Shown here: positions 53,137 through 61,827 of the stretch, piece after piece | Layout of the letters: every line of letters begins with the position of its first letter | Numbering within the stretch: position 1 is the stretch's first letter | NCBI RefSeq assembly: GCF_021044565.1 | Contig: NZ_CP087997.1 | Location: forward strand, 2,852,001-2,916,000 | Source of the DNA: Subtercola endophyticus | Lineage (GTDB): Bacteria; Actinomycetota; Actinomycetes; Actinomycetales; Microbacteriaceae | Direction: 5' to 3' | Length of the DNA: 64,000 nt | Notes under the pieces: model-generated | What the model was told of the DNA's origin: nothing | What the model saw: the letters and a program-made list of their open reading frames with translations, nothing else | The model's database searches: none | Translations under genes and position numbers: made by a program

Positions 53137-54072
53137 CTACCCCGCAGACCCCGCAGACCCCGCCGCCGCTGCGGCCGGAACCGGGGCCTCACCGACAGGA
53201 GCCGCCGCCGCAAACCGGTTCGCGGCCTGCGACACCTTCACCGCGTAAGCCGGGTCGCTGTTGTACGAGGCGATCGCCTTCTTCCAGCCGGCGTCGGTGC
53301 CGAGATCGCCGCCGGCATGGCAGAGATAGTTGGCTGTCGCGAGCGTGGCGTCGTCGATGTTCTGCGGGTCGGCAACCCCGTCACCGCTGGCATCGGTGCC
53401 CCAATTGCGCCAGGCCTCGGGAATGAATTGCATCGGCCCGACGGCGCGGTCGGCCGAAGCGTCGCCGTCGATCGCTCCGCCGTCGCTGTCGTCGACCGTG
53501 GCGAATCCGTTGCCGTTGCCGGTCAGCGAGGGCCCGTAGATCGGCGGGCTCACAACGCCATCGGCGCCCACTGCGCTGCCGGCGTGCGTGCCGTTTCCCG
53601 ACTCCACAGCCCCGATGGCGGCGAGGGTGTTCCAGCCGATGTGGCAGCCGGGATTCTCCGCCTGTTTGGCAATGGCGACACCGGCGTAAGCCTGAAGGGC
53701 CCGCAGCGAGACGTTCGTGTCGGCGGCGAGCTGCGTGGTCCAGGCGACGTCGGCCTGCCCCGCGAGCCCGGGCAGTGCGCCCGGAGTGGTGCCGGGCTGA
53801 GCCACGGCGGGGGCCTGCGTGGGAACAACCACGGTCTGGGCATCCTGAGTCGACGTACCCTTTTCGTTCAGGGCACTGTTCACCACCTGCCCGATGGCGT
53901 CGCCGAGCGGTGCCGCCACGAACACCCCGACAACGGCGACAGCCGCCACGACCCCCGCGCTCGCCAGCACGATGCCCCAAACCCGGCGGTGGATGCCCGT
54001 TTCTGCCCTGCGCGCCCGCTTGCGTTTGCGCGTGGCTGCCCTGGCGCGTGCGGATGCAGGGCGGGCGTTCAT
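53137..54072 (-). CDS. Secreted/membrane-anchored lytic murein transglycosylase
   Basis: A protein of about 311 residues starting at ATG 54072; an in-frame ATG at 54108 would add 12 residues. A strongly basic N-terminus (RARAATRKRKRARRAE) precedes a transmembrane or uncleaved signal helix (WGIVLASAGVVAAVAVVGVFV). The catalytic domain begins near ALQAYAGVAIAKQAENPGCHIGW and has the catalytic Glu in LAAIGAVESGNGTHAG, then VGPMQFIPEAWRNWGTDASGDG and NYLCHAGGDLGTDAGWKKAIASYN. This is the pattern of actinobacterial SLT-type transglycosylases that cleave peptidoglycan to 1,6-anhydro products. Its tail is Pro/Ala-rich. Confidence 0.87.
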   Translation of the reverse strand: MNARPASARARAATRKRKRARRAETGIHRRVWGIVLASAGVVAAVAVVGVFVAAPLGDAIGQVVNSALNEKGTSTQDAQTVVVPTQAPAVAQPGTTPGALPGLAGQADVAWTTQLAADTNVSLRALQAYAGVAIAKQAENPGCHIGWNTLAAIGAVESGNGTHAGSAVGADGVVSPPIYGPSLTGNGNGFATVDDSDGGAIDGDASADRAVGPMQFIPEAWRNWGTDASGDGVADPQNIDDATLATANYLCHAGGDLGTDAGWKKAIASYNSDPAYAVKVSQAANRFAAAAPVGEAPVPAAAAAGSAGSAG

Positions 54073-54148
54073 TCGAGCCACCCTATGTGCGCCCGGTGGG
54101 AGATTCATGACCGGGCGGCCCCCCTCGTCTGTGACTCGGTTCAGGCTT

Positions 54149-55219
54149 TCAGTCTCGGTTCCAGTGGTAATGACCGTTCTTGTCGGCGCCGTTTCCGCCG
54201 CAGGTGTAGCTTCGGCCGTTGGAGTTCGTATGGGTCACGCCGACGTCGGAGTCGTCGCAGAACCCGCCGGGGTCGATGTCTGCCGAAGCCGGAGCGGGGG
54301 CAGCCGGCGCGGCTGGCGCAGCCGGTGCGGCTGGTTCTGCGGGAGCCGCTGGCGCAACCGGCTGAGCGGGTTCGGCCGGCGCCGCCGGGGCCGCAGGAGC
54401 GACGGGCTGGGCCGGCGACGGGTCGGACTGAGCCGGAGCCGCAGCAGCCGAGGCCGGCGCCGGCGCCGGAGCAGGCGCGGCGGGAGTAGGCGTCGGCGCC
54501 GGTGCCGTCAGGTCGATCTCGACCGTGCTTCCCGGCGCGATCAGTGTGCCGATCGCGGGTTTCTGGGCGACGACGGTCCAGCCCGTCCAGTCGGTCGGGG
54601 TGCTTGCACCGACAGCGACCTTGCGCACCACGAAGCCGGCATTCTTCAGCGACGTCTCGGCCTGCGCGGCGGCCTGCCCGACGTAGCCGATCTCGGCGAT
54701 CTTGCTCGGCGTGGGCGTGGGACTGGGGATCGGGGCCGGCGTCTGACTCGACGACGAATTCGCAGCAGCGAGCGGCACCGTCGGCGGCGCGGGCGGATGC
54801 GGCGACACTACGGCGCCCACAATCAGCAGAACGGCGCCGATTCCCACGGTGATCGCTCCGGCCGAGCGCCGGCGCGCCAATCGCAGCCAGCTCGGGCGGC
54901 GGGTGGCGAGTGTGTAGATTCCGGTTGCGACAGCGAACAACGCGAGAGCGATGAGCAGGCCGCCGACGCCACCCGACGCGAAGAAGATCACCGCCACGAT
55001 CAGGGCCACCACCCCCACGATGACGGTCAAGACCGTCGGTCGCCACCCCGCGCTCATCGACGCAGACGCAGGCGCAGGCGCAGCCGCAGCCGCAGGTGCA
55101 GGCGCAGCCGCAGGTGCAGGCGAGAAGTCGCTCGTCCATTCCGCGCCGTTCCACCACCGCTGGCGACCTGGCTGCTCGGGATCGGCGTACCAGCCCGCAG
55201 GCGGCAGAGAAGCGCTCAT
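54149..55219 (-). CDS. DUF2510 + PASTA-domain membrane protein
   Basis: This 356-residue protein starts at ATG 55219 (MSASLPPAGWYADPEQPGRQ). It has an N-terminal DUF2510 motif (GWYADPxxPGRQRWWNGAEW), an Ala/Pro repeat, about four hydrophobic segments (residues 57-140), and a PASTA-like domain (IGYVGQAAAQAETSLKNAGF to IGTLIAPGSTVEIDL, about residues 185-250). A long Ala/Pro-rich spacer follows, then a small C-terminal domain GGFCDDSDVGVTHTNSNGRS-YTCGGNGADKNGHYHWN with two cysteines. PASTA domains bind peptidoglycan or beta-lactams, so the outside part probably contacts the cell wall. The C-terminal domain is not one I can name. Confidence 0.8.
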   Translation of the reverse strand: MSASLPPAGWYADPEQPGRQRWWNGAEWTSDFSPAPAAAPAPAAAAAPAPASASMSAGWRPTVLTVIVGVVALIVAVIFFASGGVGGLLIALALFAVATGIYTLATRRPSWLRLARRRSAGAITVGIGAVLLIVGAVVSPHPPAPPTVPLAAANSSSSQTPAPIPSPTPTPSKIAEIGYVGQAAAQAETSLKNAGFVVRKVAVGASTPTDWTGWTVVAQKPAIGTLIAPGSTVEIDLTAPAPTPTPAAPAPAPAPASAAAAPAQSDPSPAQPVAPAAPAAPAEPAQPVAPAAPAEPAAPAAPAAPAAPAPASADIDPGGFCDDSDVGVTHTNSNGRSYTCGGNGADKNGHYHWNRD

Positions 55220-55400
55220 GACGCTTCGTTCCTTCGTGCCGTAAAACGAATCGATCGCTGCTCGCGGCAGCGTGAAATGGCATACAGAACCATGAGTGGT
55301 ACCCCCACGAGCACTGTATGGGCTGGAGGCTGAAACGAGCATCCCCTTTTCGGGTGACGCGTCAGCAGAGCCGCGCGAGGCCGACCGGTAGAATCGAAGC

Positions 55401-55889
55401 ATGGCAGATTCAAGTTTTGACATCGTGAGCAAGGTCGACAAGATGGAGGCCGACAACGCTCTGCACCAGGCGCAGAAAGAGGTCGAGCAGCGCTACGACT
55501 TCAAGAACGTGGGCGCCTCGATCGACTACAGCGGCGAGAAAGTGCTCATCAAGGCCAACTCCGAAGAGCGCGCCAAGGCGATTCTCGAGGTGTTCGAGCA
55601 GAAGCTCATCAAGCGCAGCATCAGCCTGCGCAGCCTCGACGCGGGCGAGCCGTTCGCCAGCGGCAAGGAGTACCGCATCGAAGCCAACTTCAAGAACGGC
55701 ATCGAGCAAGAGGCCGCCAAGAAGATCTCGAAGCTCATCCGCGACGAGGCCCCCAAGTCGGTCAAGAGCCAGATTCAGGGCGACGAGTTGCGCGTCTCAT
55801 CGAAGTCTCGGGATGACCTGCAGTCCGCCATGGCGCTGGTCAAGGGCGCCGACCTCGATGTCGCGGTGCAGTTCGTCAACTTTCGCTGA
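55401..55889 (+). CDS. YajQ-family nucleotide-binding protein
   Basis: This 162-residue protein of the usual YajQ length starts [24 protein letters not shown] at ATG 55401. The two related RNP-like halves are visible: [31 protein letters not shown] (about residues 19-49) and [49 protein letters not shown] in the form [15 protein letters not shown]. It ends [11 protein letters not shown], the family end. YajQ-like proteins bind cyclic di-GMP in Xanthomonas and nucleotides elsewhere; the role in actinobacteria is not settled. It is a single gene. Confidence 0.93.
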   Translation: [162 protein letters not shown]

Positions 55890-55919
55890 GACTCGGCTGC
55901 AGGATGCCCGGCGGCTCGC

Positions 55920-57080
55920 TCAGCGCCGGCGCCGAAGCCGCCCGTACACGGCCCGCGGCGCTCTACTCACCCGCCACAGCTTCGTGTGCATGATGGCGTT
56001 CAGCTCGCGCTCGAGCGCCGCCTTCTGCTCGCTCAGCGCTGCCGTCTCGGCCCGCAGCCCCGCCTCGTGCTGCTGGGATTCATCCAGCACCGCTCGCAGA
56101 CGCCCCACCTCGTTGCGTTCCACCTGCGCCGCCTCGTCGGCCGCCACTCGGTCGTTCAGAGCTTGAGCCAGTTCGACCTCGAGTTCACCAGACAGCGAAT
56201 CTCGGGCGCGAACATGCGAGACCTGCACCACGAGATCGTCGTCACGCGGGTCGAATGACACGGCGATGAGTCCGTCGCCGCTTGCAGACTCGCTGACGGA
56301 GTGCTCGGCGATGATATGGGCGCCGTACTCGAGAAGCAGCGCGAGGGCGTTCTGGTGGGTCAGCGCATCACCCGAGATGCGGTGGTGATGGGTCGACACG
56401 ACGAGAAAACGAACGCGACCGGCCGCGAAGTCGCCGCGCGCCCGAGCGAGCATGATGGTCTCTGCGCCCTGCACGTCGCAGAGCACGATGTCGACGTGAT
56501 CGAGGCCGGTGTCGGCCATCAGGGAAGCCAGGTCGACCGTGACGATGTCGCGCTCTTCGTTGTCGCTCTCGGTTCGCAGCCGAATGGTCTCACCCGGCGA
56601 AGCGCCGATGGCCGCCTGAATGAATGTGATGCGGTCGGTGGCACCGTTGAGCGCGGCGTTGCGCCGGCCGAGATCGAGGTTAGACGGATCCGGCTCGATC
56701 GCCACCACCCGGGCGTCGGGGAATTCGGCGCAGAACCACAGACTGTAGTAGCTCCAGAAGCTGCCGAGTTCGATCATGGCCCGGGCGCCGCCGGTTTCGT
56801 GCAGGCGAGTGACGATGCGGCTGAACGTCAGCTCTTCTTGCGGCTCGTGATGCCCGCTCAGGCAACGGATGACCTCGGTCATCCACGGCCCGGCGTAGCC
56901 GTCGGCCTCCACCAACACTCCGTTGTGCATGATCTGCACCGCGGTACCGTCATGGTCGTACACCTCGCCGGCCCGCTCCACTTTCGGAATCTCATCGGCG
57001 TCGTGGCAGTCGATCGTGGTCACCATGCGGTGCACGAGATACGGGCTGAATCCGTCGAGACGGGGCGAGAGATGCTGCAC
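55920..57080 (-). CDS. FkbM-family methyltransferase with C-terminal coiled coil
   Basis: This 386-residue protein starts at ATG 57080. The SAM-binding Rossmann core is seen as AMIELGSFWSYYSLWFCAEFPDARVVAIEPDPSNL (about residues 100-134), with the acidic end of strand two (AIEPD), then TFIQAAIGASPGETIRL and the FkbM box VDIVLCDVQGAETIML (about residue 199). From about residue 290 there is a long alpha-helical, Glu/Ala-rich coiled coil and a short basic tail (LWRVSRAPRAVYGRLRRRR) like those attached to glycosyltransferase-region proteins. The substrate is unknown; surface sugar methylation is a reasonable guess. Confidence 0.82.
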   Translation of the reverse strand: MQHLSPRLDGFSPYLVHRMVTTIDCHDADEIPKVERAGEVYDHDGTAVQIMHNGVLVEADGYAGPWMTEVIRCLSGHHEPQEELTFSRIVTRLHETGGARAMIELGSFWSYYSLWFCAEFPDARVVAIEPDPSNLDLGRRNAALNGATDRITFIQAAIGASPGETIRLRTESDNEERDIVTVDLASLMADTGLDHVDIVLCDVQGAETIMLARARGDFAAGRVRFLVVSTHHHRISGDALTHQNALALLLEYGAHIIAEHSVSESASGDGLIAVSFDPRDDDLVVQVSHVRARDSLSGELEVELAQALNDRVAADEAAQVERNEVGRLRAVLDESQQHEAGLRAETAALSEQKAALERELNAIMHTKLWRVSRAPRAVYGRLRRRR

Positions 57081-57100
57081 AGCGCCAGTCTAGGTCGTGA

Positions 57101-57874
57101 TCAGTTGACGGGGGTCGCGCGACGCAGCACCCAAAAGCCGAACAGAGCGGCGACGGCCGTGATCGGAAGAGTCCAGAGCACAACACCGTACGACCCGGCA
57201 TCCACGAACCACTGGCCGATTACGGTCCAGTTGTTCGTGAGCGTGATCAATGTCACGGCAGCGAGCCCGATCAGCACGACGATTCCCCAGAGCAGCATCT
57301 GGCCGAGGGAACGCCAGCGCAGATAGACCGTCGACACGGCCGCCCCGACGAAGAAGAAAAACAGCAGGCCGAAGAACTCTTGCGAGAACCGCTCGGGCAG
57401 ACTGCCGTTGCCGTACCAGACCGTCGAGAACATGTGACCGCCGACTCCCCAGCCGTCGGTCGCCTGCTCGATATAGCTCATGATGGTGAGAATCGCCGCG
57501 TAGATCACCGAGAGCACACCGAACAGCAGAGCCGACCCGAGCGCGAAGTCGCGCCTGGTCACGCTGAATCCGAGCGCGAACGGAAAGGTGCGAAGCACGA
57601 CCTGTATGCCGATGATGGCCATGTAGATGAACACGTAGGCGATCGATCCGCTGTATTGGGTGCCCTGCACCGCCTCGCGGTCACCATCCGGCGTCGACCG
57701 GTAGATGAGCACCCAGATGACGTAGTTCACGAAGAAGATGAAGGCGAGAATCAGCAGCGGTGTGCCGAGCGTCGTCCACTTGTTCGTGAGATGCAAGCGC
57801 AGCACATTCACAACGCGTGGGGCGGATGCCGCAGAGCGAGCTGCGGCGGGCGAGGTAGCGGCGAGAGTCGTCAT
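57101..57874 (-). CDS. ABC transporter membrane protein (YtrC/D-like)
   Basis: This 257-residue membrane protein with six predicted helices begins after a 28-residue Ala-rich tail at the N-terminus (start ATG 57874). Helices include LGTPLLILAFIFFVNYVIWVL near residue 35, AYVFIYMAIIGIQVVLRTF near 77, and a last pair ending FGFWVLRRATPVN. It overlaps the ATPase gene by four bases and would form with it an ABC-2-type transporter similar to YtrBCDEF, which is induced by cell-wall antibiotics in Bacillus. The substrate is unknown. Confidence 0.83.
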   Translation of the reverse strand: MTTLAATSPAAARSAASAPRVVNVLRLHLTNKWTTLGTPLLILAFIFFVNYVIWVLIYRSTPDGDREAVQGTQYSGSIAYVFIYMAIIGIQVVLRTFPFALGFSVTRRDFALGSALLFGVLSVIYAAILTIMSYIEQATDGWGVGGHMFSTVWYGNGSLPERFSQEFFGLLFFFFVGAAVSTVYLRWRSLGQMLLWGIVVLIGLAAVTLITLTNNWTVIGQWFVDAGSYGVVLWTLPITAVAALFGFWVLRRATPVN

Positions 57875-58800
57875 CGTTCCTGTCCTTTCTGCGAGGTGCG
57901 TTCGGGCTGCGCGGCGCGGTCGGGCTGCGCGGCGCCCTCCGCGGCGCCGCTCAGCGACACCACGAGCTGTTGCAGCGAAACGGGGCCGACGTCGAGGCCG
58001 GCCGCTACCGCCGCGGCACGATCCTCTGCGCTGAGCCGCCCCACGGTAGCCTGCGCGAGCGACCCGAGCCCCTGCCGGCTGATCACCGTGCGGCCGGCCG
58101 TGAACGCGTCGACCGCCCGGGCCGTGCCCGCAATGGTGGTCGCCGACCCCCGCAGCTCTTCGGCATCCGAATCGACCAGAATTCGGCCCTGGTCGATGAC
58201 CACGACGTGCTCGAGCAGGTTCTGCACCTCGTCGATGAGGTGGGTCGACAAGATGACGGTACGTGGATGCTCGGCGAAGTCTTCGAGCAACCGGTCGTAG
58301 AACAGCTGACGCGCGACCGCGTCGAGCCCGAGGTACGGCTCGTCGAAGAACGTGAGCGGTGCCCGCGAGGCGAGCCCCACGATGACGCCGAGCGACGAAA
58401 GCTGCCCGCGCGAGAGCTTCTTGATGCGGCGGTTCAGCGGCAGCCGAAATTCAGCGATCAGCTGGTCGGCGAACGCCGCATCCCAGTTCTCGAAGAACAG
58501 CGGCGCGTTGCGAAAGACGTGCTTGGCGCGAAAGTCTTCAGGGTACTTCTGGCTCTCTTTGATGAAGCAGAGCTGCTTCAACACATGCGCGTTCTCGACC
58601 GGCGCGGCACCGAAAACGCTGATGGTGCCGGAACTGGCGAAGTCTTGCCCGGTCAGCAGCTGCATCAGCGTCGTCTTGCCCGCGCCGTTGCGGCCGAGCA
58701 GGCCGTGGATCTTGTCGGGCTCAAGACTCAGCGACACGTCGTTCACGGCGAGCACACTTCCGTAACGCTTCGTCAGGTTGGTGATCTCGATGACACTCAT
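57871..58800 (-). CDS. ABC transporter ATP-binding protein (YtrB-like)
   Basis: This 309-residue ATPase starts MSVIEITNLTKRYGSVLAVN at ATG 58800. Walker A is LLGRNGAGKTTLMQLL (about residues 34-49), the signature is LSRGQLSSLGVIVGLAS (near 129), and Walker B is LTFFDEPYLGLD (near 150), followed by the switch His in VILSTHLIDEVQNLLE. The C-terminal 80 residues are a variable extension. The gap of two bases to the GntR gene and the overlap with the permease gene show a three-gene operon. Confidence 0.9.
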   Translation of the reverse strand: MSVIEITNLTKRYGSVLAVNDVSLSLEPDKIHGLLGRNGAGKTTLMQLLTGQDFASSGTISVFGAAPVENAHVLKQLCFIKESQKYPEDFRAKHVFRNAPLFFENWDAAFADQLIAEFRLPLNRRIKKLSRGQLSSLGVIVGLASRAPLTFFDEPYLGLDAVARQLFYDRLLEDFAEHPRTVILSTHLIDEVQNLLEHVVVIDQGRILVDSDAEELRGSATTIAGTARAVDAFTAGRTVISRQGLGSLAQATVGRLSAEDRAAAVAAGLDVGPVSLQQLVVSLSGAAEGAAQPDRAAQPERTSQKGQER

Positions 58801-58802
58801 GG

Positions 58803-59162
58803 TCAGGCCTCCTTCTGCAACAGCGCGACGAGTTGCTCGCGCGTGATGCCGAGTTTCGCCGCCTCGGCGACGAGCGGGCGGATGAACTGCTTCTCGAACT
58901 CGTCGCGGCGACCCACGAGCAGACGCTCTCTGGCGCCGGTGGCGACGAACATGCCGATGCCTCTCTTCTTGTAGAGAGTGCCGTTCTCGACCAGCACGTT
59001 CACGCCCTTGCCGGCCGTGGCCGGGTTGATGCGATGGAACGCGGCGAACTCGTTCGTCGACGGAACCTGCCCCTCTTCGGGCAGCGTGCCGTCGATGATC
59101 TCGTTCTCGATCTGCTCAGCGATCTGAACGAAGATGGGTCTGCCGTCTTCGATCACTGTCAC
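58803..59162 (-). CDS. GntR-family regulator of the YtrA type
   Basis: This 119-residue regulator starts at GTG 59162 and has only a winged helix-turn-helix plus a short dimerisation tail, as in YtrA. The DNA-binding part is PIFVQIAEQIENEIIDGTLPEEGQVPSTNEFAAFHRINPATAGKGVNVLVENGTLYKKRG (about residues 9-69). YtrA proteins repress their own ABC operon, and an inverted repeat lies just upstream of the start. It is the first gene of the operon with the ATPase and permease. Confidence 0.9.
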   Translation of the reverse strand: MTVIEDGRPIFVQIAEQIENEIIDGTLPEEGQVPSTNEFAAFHRINPATAGKGVNVLVENGTLYKKRGIGMFVATGARERLLVGRRDEFEKQFIRPLVAEAAKLGITREQLVALLQKEA

Positions 59163-59178
59163 TCACTCTCGGTTACTT

Positions 59179-59202
59179 GGTTAGTTACTACAGTAGTTAA
59201 CC
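59179..59202. promoter_or_regulatory. Candidate operator for the YtrA-type repressor
   Basis: GGTTAGTTACT and AGTAGTTAACC form an 11-bp inverted repeat (9 of 11 paired) separated by two bases, 17 bases upstream of the regulator's start codon. Size and position suit an autoregulatory GntR/YtrA operator. Confidence 0.6.
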
Positions 59203-59332
59203 AACCATGCACGGATGCCCGTGTCAACCCCGCCGCCCGAAAAACCAGTTCGCGCGTCGCTTTTGGTCGCAAGTCACGGCGGATTGCGGCAAGAAACGAC
59301 GCGCGAGGCGGGTGAGGCGGGTGAGGTGGGCT

Positions 59333-60694
59333 CTAAACCTCGGGGGTCTGGTTCGAGACGGCGACCATCTCGTCGCGCTCGACGACCTTGATGCGGGTGC
59401 GGCCGGCGGCGGCGCCGAGACCGAGCTCGTACTGGTCGAGGTGGTGCCAGCCCTCGACGGTGGTGAAAACCACTCCACGCTCGGCGAGCAGCGCGTCGAT
59501 CGACTCCTCCGAGGGGTCGGCCGGAGTCCACCACGAGGCCTGATCGCGCACGAGGTGCGAGAGCGTCTCCATGGCGTCTGACTTGGTGTGGCCGATGAGC
59601 CCCACGGGGCCGCGCTTGATCCACCCGGTGGCGTAGACACCGGGAACGACCTCGTCATGATCATCCAGTACCCGGCCCTCGCGGTTCGGAATCACACCGC
59701 GCTTGTCATCGAACGGCACGTCGGGCAGCGGCGAACCGAAATACCCCACGGCGCGGTAGATGGCCTGAATCGGCAGCTCGCGAATCTCGCCCGTGCCCTC
59801 GACTCCGCCGGCGCCATCGGGGCGCGTGCGCTCGTACCGGATGCCCGAAACGGCGCCATCCGCACCGAGAATCTCGAGCGGCCGAGCGTAGAAGTGCAGG
59901 TGCAGCCGCCGCGATGCCCCGCCGTGCGGGCGGGTGCGCCACTGATTCATGACGCGGTTGATCACCATGACCTGCTTGTTCGAGGCGATCGCCGCCTCTG
60001 AAGCGGGGTCGAGGTCGAAGTCTTCGTCGTAGACGATCATGTCGACGTCGGGCACCTCGCCGAGTTCACGCAGCTCGAGAGGTGTGAACTTCACCTGCGC
60101 CGGCCCGCGCCGACCGAAGACGTGCACGTCGGTGACGGGCGACTCCTGCAGGCCGTCGTAGACGTTCGCGGGAATCTCGGTGGGCAGCAGGTCGTCGGGG
60201 TGCTTCGCCAGAATGCGGGCCACGTCGAGCGCCACGTTGCCATTGCCCAGCACCGCGATCGACTCGGCGCGCAGCGGCCAAGTGCGCGGCACATCAGGAT
60301 GCCCGTCGAACCAGCTCACGAAGTCGGCGGCACCGTACGATCCGTCGAGCTCGATGCCCGGAATGTCGAGCGAGGCGTCACGAATGGCGCCGGTCGCGAA
60401 GATGACCGCGTTGTAGTGCTTCTTCAGATCATCCAGTGTCAGATCGACGCCGTACCGCACGTTGCCGAAGAACCGGATGTCGCCACGGTCGAGCACCTCG
60501 CGCAGGGCGGTGATGATGCCCTTGATGCGCGGATGATCGGGGGCGACGCCATAACGAACGAGCCCGTACGGCGCAGGCAGGTGGTCGAACAGGTCGATCG
60601 ACACGTCGAAGTGGCGTTCAGCTTTGATGAGCAGATCGGCGGCGTAGATTCCGGCCGGCCCTGCGCCGACGATGGCCAGGCGGAGCTTGGTCAT
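59333..60694 (-). CDS. Ferredoxin/adrenodoxin-type NADP+ reductase (FprA-like)
   Basis: This 453-residue flavoprotein transfers electrons between NADPH and ferredoxin. It starts MTKLRLAIVGAGPAGIYAADLLIK at ATG 60694, with the FAD-binding GxGxxG loop at residues 9-17. YGLVRYGVAPDHPRIKGI follows, as in adrenodoxin-reductase relatives. The NADPH loop is VLGNGNVALDVARILAKHP (about residue 150), with EIPANVYDGLQESPVTDVHVFGRRG after it. The C-terminal box GWIKRGPVGLIGHTKSDAMET is typical of FprA. It is the most downstream of three minus-strand genes (with a polyprenyl synthase and menG) but probably not functionally coupled to them. Confidence 0.93.
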   Translation of the reverse strand: MTKLRLAIVGAGPAGIYAADLLIKAERHFDVSIDLFDHLPAPYGLVRYGVAPDHPRIKGIITALREVLDRGDIRFFGNVRYGVDLTLDDLKKHYNAVIFATGAIRDASLDIPGIELDGSYGAADFVSWFDGHPDVPRTWPLRAESIAVLGNGNVALDVARILAKHPDDLLPTEIPANVYDGLQESPVTDVHVFGRRGPAQVKFTPLELRELGEVPDVDMIVYDEDFDLDPASEAAIASNKQVMVINRVMNQWRTRPHGGASRRLHLHFYARPLEILGADGAVSGIRYERTRPDGAGGVEGTGEIRELPIQAIYRAVGYFGSPLPDVPFDDKRGVIPNREGRVLDDHDEVVPGVYATGWIKRGPVGLIGHTKSDAMETLSHLVRDQASWWTPADPSEESIDALLAERGVVFTTVEGWHHLDQYELGLGAAAGRTRIKVVERDEMVAVSNQTPEV

Positions 60695-60716
60695 GAGGGT
60701 GTGTTTCCTTACGTTG

Positions 60717-61817
60717 TTAGCTGCTTCGCTCGACCATGGTGTCGGCGAAGCGAATGAGCGTCTTCTTGACCGTGCCCTCGGGCAACGGCGCGAGGGCGGC
60801 GACGGCTTCTGCCGCCCAGCGATGCGCCTCGGCGGTGGTTTCGAGGGTGACCGGATGCACGCGAAGCTCCGCGATCAGCGCATCGACCTCCTCGGCGGGG
60901 GTCACGTCGATGGTCGCCGGGTCGAGCCGCCGCAGCAACTCGGCCGCTGCGGGGTCGGTCGGGGCATCCCTCTGCAGGTAGAGCAGGGGCAGCGTGACGA
61001 CTCCGGCCCGGATGTCTGTTCCGGCCGTCTTGCCCGTCTTGTCGCTCGGCGGAGCAAGATCGATGACGTCGTCGACCAGCTGGAAGGCGATGCCCACCTT
61101 CTCGCCGAAGTCGAACACGGCCTGCTGATACTCGTCGGGCGCGTTCGACACGAGAACGCCGAGCTGCGCCGACGCGGCGATCAGCGAACCGGTCTTATCG
61201 GCCAGCACGCGCAAGTAGTGTTCGATCGGGTCTTCGCCGACCCGCGGGCCAGCGGTCTCGTGCAGCTGCCCGAGGCAGAGCCGCTCGAAGGTGTCGGCCT
61301 GCAGACGAATGGCACGCTCGCCCAGAATCGAGAGCAGCTTGCTCGCCCGGGCGAAGAGCAGGTCGCCGGTGAGAATGGCGATGGAGTTGTTCCACACCGT
61401 GTGCGCGGTGGGCACACCGCGGCGCTGCTCTGCATCATCCATCACGTCGTCGTGATACAGCGACGCGAGGTGGATGAGTTCGATCGAGGTCGCCGCCGTC
61501 ACCACGTCGTCGGTGACACCGTCTCCGAGCTGTGCGGTGAGAAACGCGAGGATGGGGCGCACACGTTTTCCGCCCGCATCGAGCAGGTAGCGCGCAGAGA
61601 CTTCGGCGAGCCCGTCGTGAAAGGCGGTTTCTTCGACGAGACGCTCTTCGACCCGCACGATACCGGTATCGACCGCTTTGGCGGCCCTGCGATCATCCGC
61701 TGTGGCGAACAGGCGCTCGGTGAGCGAAAAAGCCGACGACGAGCCCGCGTTTCGGCGCGCAGGTTTCGTCAAGTTGACGCCCCCGGCAAGGTTCAGGGAC
61801 CGATTGGTCGGCTTCAC
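60717..61817 (-). CDS. Long-chain polyprenyl diphosphate synthase
   Basis: This 366-residue all-alpha prenyltransferase starts at GTG 61817. It makes the isoprenoid side chain by adding isopentenyl diphosphate units. The first Asp-rich motif is in IHLASLYHDDVMDDAEQRRG (about residues 120-139) and the second in FQLVDDVIDL (about residue 253). GGKRVRPILAFL, with the pyrophosphate-binding Arg, lies near residue 79. The gene lies between menG and fprA on the same strand, so the product is most likely the menaquinone side chain (heptaprenyl to nonaprenyl length). Chain length cannot be read directly. Confidence 0.92.
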   Translation of the reverse strand: MKPTNRSLNLAGGVNLTKPARRNAGSSSAFSLTERLFATADDRRAAKAVDTGIVRVEERLVEETAFHDGLAEVSARYLLDAGGKRVRPILAFLTAQLGDGVTDDVVTAATSIELIHLASLYHDDVMDDAEQRRGVPTAHTVWNNSIAILTGDLLFARASKLLSILGERAIRLQADTFERLCLGQLHETAGPRVGEDPIEHYLRVLADKTGSLIAASAQLGVLVSNAPDEYQQAVFDFGEKVGIAFQLVDDVIDLAPPSDKTGKTAGTDIRAGVVTLPLLYLQRDAPTDPAAAELLRRLDPATIDVTPAEEVDALIAELRVHPVTLETTAEAHRWAAEAVAALAPLPEGTVKKTLIRFADTMVERSS

Positions 61818-61827
61818 GGGGTCAAGC

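Noticed and set aside
55986..57326. Plus-strand frames opposite the FkbM methyltransferase gene
   Set aside because: The minus strand encodes a clear SAM-binding protein; the plus frames are His/Arg-rich shadows.
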